From Desulfurivibrio sp044068515 (GTDB lineage Bacteria; Desulfobacterota; Desulfobulbia; Desulfobulbales; Desulfurivibrionaceae): a DNA stretch of 10,564 nucleotides. The DNA is taken from NCBI RefSeq assembly GCF_044068515.1, contig NZ_JBIPKI010000063.1:1-10564 (forward strand), read 5' to 3'. The first letter of the stretch is position 1; the number at the start of each line of letters is the position of its first letter. A program made the translations under genes and the position numbers. A model generated the notes under the pieces. That model was not told the DNA's origin. It ran no database searches and worked only from the letters and a program-made list of their open reading frames with translations. Of the stretch, positions 7,719-10,564 are shown in pieces.

Positions 7719-8654
7719 CTACTCCTTGGTGATTGATAACCGGCGGGCCTTTGCCATATATCCCAGGGTGCGGTAAATCAGCTTGGCGGCGGTGAAGGCG
7801 GCGTGTTCGAAGCCGGGCCGGGGGGCCAATTCCACCACGTCCATCCCCACCAGGCCGTGCTGGCCGGCGGCCAGGGCCCGGGTCAAGGCGGTGACCTGAC
7901 GCCAGGAAAGGCCGTCGGGTTCCGGCGTGCCGGTGGCCGGCATGATCGCCGGATCCAGGCCATCGACATCGATGGTCAGGTAAACCGGTCCTCTGATTTC
8001 CGCCAGCAGTTGCTCCAGCCAGTCGGCTTCCTGGTGAATCCGGGCCATGGTGAAGGGGCGCCAGCCTCGCTCCCGGACCAGTTGCCACTCCTCGCCGGAA
8101 AAGGAGCGGATCCCCACCTGGCTGAAGGGCACTCCCAGTTCGACCACCCGCCGCATCACGCAGGCGTGGCTCAGAGGGGTGCCGTCATAGCTGGCGCGCA
8201 GATCGAGATGGGCATCCACCTGGACCACGTGAAGATCGGGATATTGGTCTCGCAGGGCCGCCACCGCCGGGCCGCTTACCGTGTGTTCGCCGCCCAGCAG
8301 GACCGGAAAAAGCCCGGCGGCCAGTTCCTGGGCCACCGCCGCCCGGACCCGTTGGCAGGCCTCGGCCAGGTCGCAATCAGCCAGGGCCAGGGGAGGTCGG
8401 GTAATAATGCCGGCCTGGACGGTTTCCTGGAGAAGTTCATCGTCGAAAACCTCCAGGGCCGGCGAGGCATCCAGGATCGCCCGGGGACCGAACTCGGTCC
8501 CTCCTCCCCAGCTCAGGGTCTTGGCCAGGGGAGCGGAAATCACGGCAATTTGGGGAGCAACCCCGACCTTGGATTCTTCCCCGAGAAATATCGGATAAGC
8601 AGCGCTGGAATTCATCCCCTCTAAATAAACCATTTCCCTCCCCGGAACAAGCAT
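7719..8654 (-). CDS. speB: Agmatinase-family ureohydrolase (SpeB-like)
   Basis: The protein belongs to the arginase/agmatinase/formiminoglutamase family, binuclear manganese enzymes that release urea from guanidino compounds. Agmatinase makes putrescine from agmatine. The 311-residue length and the metal motifs fit: GGEHT (His124), DAHLD (Asp147, His149, Asp151) and DVDGLDP (Asp229, Asp231), plus conserved GGGTEFGPRAIL (50-61), LSHA (161-164), GTPEPDGLSW (242-251) and MDVVELAP (271-278). Substrate is inferred: agmatinase is the usual assignment for this form, but no arginine decarboxylase or other polyamine gene is in view, and related guanidino-hydrolases share these motifs. Start is uncertain. 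ATG 8654 has AGG five bases upstream but inside a hairpin; Met8 (8633) has GGGGAGG three bases upstream; Met14 (8615) puts the family's FLG segment nearest the N-terminus. It heads the minus-strand run and lies 7 bp before the ykgJ-like gene. Confidence 0.88.
   Translation of the reverse strand: MLVPGREMVYLEGMNSSAAYPIFLGEESKVGVAPQIAVISAPLAKTLSWGGGTEFGPRAILDASPALEVFDDELLQETVQAGIITRPPLALADCDLAEACQRVRAAVAQELAAGLFPVLLGGEHTVSGPAVAALRDQYPDLHVVQVDAHLDLRASYDGTPLSHACVMRRVVELGVPFSQVGIRSFSGEEWQLVRERGWRPFTMARIHQEADWLEQLLAEIRGPVYLTIDVDGLDPAIMPATGTPEPDGLSWRQVTALTRALAAGQHGLVGMDVVELAPRPGFEHAAFTAAKLIYRTLGYMAKARRLSITKE
7722..7727 (-). promoter_or_regulatory. Strong ribosome binding site of the ykgJ-like gene
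   Basis: On the minus strand the bases read AAGGAG and form the final Lys-Glu codons of the upstream speB-like gene, directly before its TAG stop. The spacer to the ykgJ-like ATG is 10 bases. This fixes the start at 7711 and ties the two genes into one transcript. Confidence 0.7.
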
Positions 8655-8656
8655 TA

Positions 8657-8676
8657 CGACCTGCCGGCGGAGGTCG
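8657..8676 (-). repeat. Hairpin covering the ribosome-site region of the first speB-like start
   Basis: CGACCT at 8657-8662 and AGGTCG at 8671-8676 are perfectly complementary with an 8-base loop. On the minus-strand transcript the 3' arm contains the AGG that would serve as the ribosome site for ATG 8654, and it ends two bases before that codon. This could hide the site, or simply indicate that translation starts at a downstream ATG (8633 or 8615). A chance repeat is possible. Confidence 0.4.
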
Positions 8677-8705
8677 GGATTCCGGCAAAAAAATCACGGC
8701 CGGAC

Positions 8706-8735
8706 TTGCCAACCGGACGGTTTGTCGGCTAGGCT
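8706..8735 (+). promoter_or_regulatory. Possible sigma-70-type promoter for the DUF362 gene
   Basis: TTGCCA at 8706-8711 matches five of six bases of the -35 consensus. After 18 bases, TAGGCT at 8730-8735 matches three of six of the -10 consensus. The site lies 65 bases before the DUF362 start in the divergent intergenic region, where a promoter is expected. The weak -10 keeps confidence low. A near-palindrome, AACCG-GA-CGGTT (8711-8722), sits between the two boxes and could be an operator. Confidence 0.25.
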
Positions 8736-8785
8736 GGGTCGAATGGTTTATCGGTCCGGGCACCAGACGGTTATGGACAATTTAC

Positions 8786-8790
8786 AGGAG
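8786..8790 (+). promoter_or_regulatory. Ribosome binding site that decides the DUF362 start
   Basis: AGGAG lies 9 bases before ATG 8800. The upstream in-frame ATG codons at 8722, 8743 and 8773 lack such a site and would put extra residues before the Tat motif, so 8800 is preferred. Confidence 0.7.
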
Positions 8791-8799
8791 ACGCCAGCC

Positions 8800-9711
8800 A
8801 TGGACAGGCGCAGCTTCATCCGCAAATCAACGGTTGCCGGCGGGGCCCTGCTGGTCCCCACCGCCATTGACACCCTGTGGCGGCAGGGCCGGGCCGCCGA
8901 CTCCCCGGACCTGGTGATGACCAAGGGGGGTGAACCCCGGGCCGCCACCCGGGCCGCCGTCGAGGCCCTGGGCGGCATGGGCCGTTTTGTCAGCCGGGGC
9001 GATATCGTGGTGCTCAAGCCCAACATCGCCTTCGACCGCACCCCTGAGCTGGCGGCCACCACTAACCCGGAGGTGCTGGCGGCGCTGGCGGAAATGTGCC
9101 TGGAGGCCGGGGCCCGTCAGGTCAAGGTTTTCGACCGCACGGTCAACGACGCCCGCCGCTGTTATGTCCAGAGCGGCATCGCCGCCGCCCTGCAACCCTT
9201 GGGCAATGTGGAACTGAAATACGTCGATGACCGCCGTTTCCGGGATATGCGGATCGGCGGCGAAGTCCTGGGCACCTGGCCCATTTACACCGAGGCCATC
9301 GAGGCCGACGCGCTGATCAACGTGCCCATCGCCAAGCACCACGGCCTGGCCCGGCTGACCATGGGGATCAAGAACTGGATGGGCATCATGGGCGGCAACC
9401 GCAGCCGGATTCACCAACGCATCGACCTGGCCCTGGCCGAGATGGCGGCCTTTGTCAAACCCAGCCTGACGGTGATCGACGCGGTGCGGATTCTGGTGGC
9501 CAACGGACCCCAGGGCGGCAGCCTCGACGATGTCCGCTACCCCAAGGTAATCATCGCCGGCACCGACCAGGTCGCCGCCGACTCTTTAGGCGCGACCCTC
9601 TTCAATCTGCGGGGCAGCGACCTGGGCTACGTCCGCGAGGCGGCCCGGCTGGGAGTGGGTGAAGCTGACCTGAACAAGCTCAAGATCCAAGAGCTCGTCC
9701 TGGCCGCCTGA
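8800..9711 (+). CDS. Tat-exported DUF362 domain protein
   Basis: This 303-residue protein starts with a twin-arginine signal: RRSFI at residues 3-7, then a hydrophobic, Ala/Gly-rich stretch (11-27) and a possible cleavage site after RAA near 33, so it should be exported folded to the periplasm. The mature part matches the DUF362 family: DIVVLKPN (68-75), a conserved run around NVPIAKHHGLARLTMG (174-189) leading into IKNWMG (190-195), and VIDAVRILVANGPQGG (225-240). DUF362 proteins have no established reaction that I know of; some are fused to ferredoxin domains, but this one has only two cysteines (100 and 121) in the mature region and no 4Fe-4S motif. Use of the Tat route suggests a cofactor or fast folding, which is inference. 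It is followed by a NapH/NosR-like membrane iron-sulphur protein on the same strand, a likely electron-transfer partner. Confidence 0.88.
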   Translation: MDRRSFIRKSTVAGGALLVPTAIDTLWRQGRAADSPDLVMTKGGEPRAATRAAVEALGGMGRFVSRGDIVVLKPNIAFDRTPELAATTNPEVLAALAEMCLEAGARQVKVFDRTVNDARRCYVQSGIAAALQPLGNVELKYVDDRRFRDMRIGGEVLGTWPIYTEAIEADALINVPIAKHHGLARLTMGIKNWMGIMGGNRSRIHQRIDLALAEMAAFVKPSLTVIDAVRILVANGPQGGSLDDVRYPKVIIAGTDQVAADSLGATLFNLRGSDLGYVREAARLGVGEADLNKLKIQELVLAA

Positions 9712-9719
9712 ACCGGCAA

Positions 9720-9742
9720 CGGCCGGCGCCTCTTGCCGGCCG
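9720..9742 (+). repeat. GC-rich hairpin just after the DUF362 stop
   Basis: CGGCCGGC (9720-9727) pairs perfectly with GCCGGCCG (9735-9742) across a 7-base loop. An overlapping alternative pairs CCGGCAA (9713-9719) with TTGCCGG (9733-9739), so two competing folds are possible. No T run follows. It could protect the 3' end of the upstream message or act together with the next hairpin. Confidence 0.5.
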
Positions 9743-9754
9743 GGCCCGGGATTC

Positions 9755-9776
9755 AACCGCGACGGAAGCGGTTTTT
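9755..9776 (+). terminator. Weak intrinsic terminator or attenuator between the DUF362 and NapH-like genes
   Basis: AACCGC (9755-9760) pairs with GCGGTT (9768-9773) across a 7-base loop and runs directly into a tract of five Ts (9772-9776). The stem is only 6 bp, so termination is probably incomplete. Since the two genes look functionally linked, partial read-through lowering the downstream gene is more likely than a full stop. Confidence 0.45.
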
Positions 9777-9838
9777 AACGGCAGGCCGGCAGGGGGCATC
9801 CCGCCCCGCCCGGACGGCCACAGCCCAAGACATTGTCG

Positions 9839-10564
9839 ATGGATTACCGCAAAATCTTTTCCCTGCGCCGCCTGCGGATCATTTCCCAGTGGCTGTTTCT
9901 GCTCTTTTTCCTCTTTCTCTTCCTGGAAACCGAGGGCAAGGGGGCCGATGAACTGGGCTGGCCGGTTCGGCTCTTTCTCGACTTCAATCCCCTGATTCTG
10001 CTGACCACCCTGCTCAGCGCCCATAGCGCCCCCATCGCTTTCTTTCTCTCCCTGATCCTGGTGCTGCTGACCCTGGCGCTGGGGAGGATTTTCTGCGGCT
10101 GGATCTGTCCTTTCGGCACCCTGCACAACCTGGTCAGCCTGGCCGGCACGCGGGCCCGGGCCATGGTGCGGCATCCGGCCTGGCTCAAGTACAAGTACTA
10201 TATCCTGGTGGTGCTGCTGGCCCTGGCCGCCATGGGCTCCCAGCAGGCCGGCCTGCTCGATCCGATTTCCCTGCTGATCCGTTCGCTCTCGGTCAGCATC
10301 TACCCGGCCTTCAGCTACGGCACCAGCGCCTTGTTCGACGCCCTTTATTACAGCGACATCCGGGGGCTGACGGCGATTTCGGAACGGATTTACAGCCTGC
10401 TGGGGGATACCGTCCTGCCTTTCCAGCAAGCCTTTTTCAGCCAGGCGGTGCTGATCGGTTTGCTTTTCCTGGGCCTCCTGGCCCTCAATCTCTACGAGCG
10501 CCGCTTCTGGTGCCGCTATCTATGTCCCCTGGGAGCCCTGCTGGGCCTGCTGTCCCGCTGGTCG
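9839..10564 (+). CDS. NapH/NosR-like 4Fe-4S membrane protein, N-terminal part, open at the right edge
   Basis: The frame is open from ATG 9839 to the window end (242 codons). Hydrophobic segments lie at about residues 13-29, 63-82, 120-135 and 202-218, with shorter ones between. The two CX3CP motifs typical of the NapH/NosR/CcoG (RdxA) membrane family are clear: FCGWICPFGTLHN (85-97; Cys86, Cys90) and FWCRYLCPLGALLG (223-236; Cys225, Cys229). In that family such proteins pass electrons from the quinol pool or between membrane and periplasmic partners, usually with ferredoxin-type 4Fe-4S sites further toward the C-terminus, which would be outside this window. No nap or nos genes are in view, so no specific symbol is justified. 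The ribosome site is poor; the start is chosen because the basic-then-hydrophobic N-terminus follows it directly. It lies 127 bp after the DUF362 gene, with hairpins in between. Confidence 0.88.
   Translation, partial: MDYRKIFSLRRLRIISQWLFLLFFLFLFLETEGKGADELGWPVRLFLDFNPLILLTTLLSAHSAPIAFFLSLILVLLTLALGRIFCGWICPFGTLHNLVSLAGTRARAMVRHPAWLKYKYYILVVLLALAAMGSQQAGLLDPISLLIRSLSVSIYPAFSYGTSALFDALYYSDIRGLTAISERIYSLLGDTVLPFQQAFFSQAVLIGLLFLGLLALNLYERRFWCRYLCPLGALLGLLSRWS

Noticed and set aside
8827..9417. A 196-codon minus-strand frame inside the DUF362 gene
   Set aside because: Codon-aligned antisense shadow rich in Gly, His and Gln; the plus-strand gene has a Tat signal, a good ribosome site and family motifs.
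9680..10429. A 249-codon minus-strand frame opposite the NapH-like gene
   Set aside because: Gln/Gly/Glu-rich translation typical of the complement of a Leu-rich membrane protein; the plus-strand frame has paired CX3CP motifs and hydrophobic helices.

Overview
The window is GC-rich, densely coding chromosomal DNA with short intergenic gaps and no RNA genes, mobile elements or CRISPR array that I can see. Gene content (RecBC, RlmH, a YkgJ-type cysteine-cluster protein, an agmatinase-family ureohydrolase, a Tat-exported DUF362 protein and a NapH/NosR-like iron-sulphur membrane protein) fits a Gram-negative anaerobe or facultative anaerobe. A sulphate-reducer-like member of Desulfobacterota (former Deltaproteobacteria) is my best guess, as inference only.

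Left block, minus strand, 8654 down to 1: six genes read in one direction, in transcription order ureohydrolase (speB-like), ykgJ-like, rlmH, a three-helix membrane protein of unknown function, recC and recB. recB runs off the left edge. Spacings are 7 bp, an 11-bp overlap, 89 bp, 43 bp and a 4-bp ATGA overlap, so much of the block may be one transcription unit, with possible breaks in the 89-bp gap and at a perfect inverted repeat just before recC. RecB keeps its helicase motifs but its nuclease domain lies outside the window. RecC is full length. In an ungapped comparison with E. coli RecC from memory, it differs at several residues linked to Chi recognition.

Centre, 8655-8799: a divergent intergenic region with a possible promoter for the right block and a hairpin next to the first possible start of the speB-like gene.

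Right block, plus strand, 8800 to 10564: a Tat-signal DUF362 protein, then a 127-bp gap with two hairpins (one followed by a T run), then the first 242 residues of a polytopic membrane protein with two CX3CP motifs, open at the right edge. The pair looks like an uncharacterised envelope redox module and is the least understood part of the window.

No clearly new defence or mobile system is visible. The most useful leads are the RecC Chi-pocket differences, the DUF362/NapH-like pair and the unknown membrane protein upstream of recBC.
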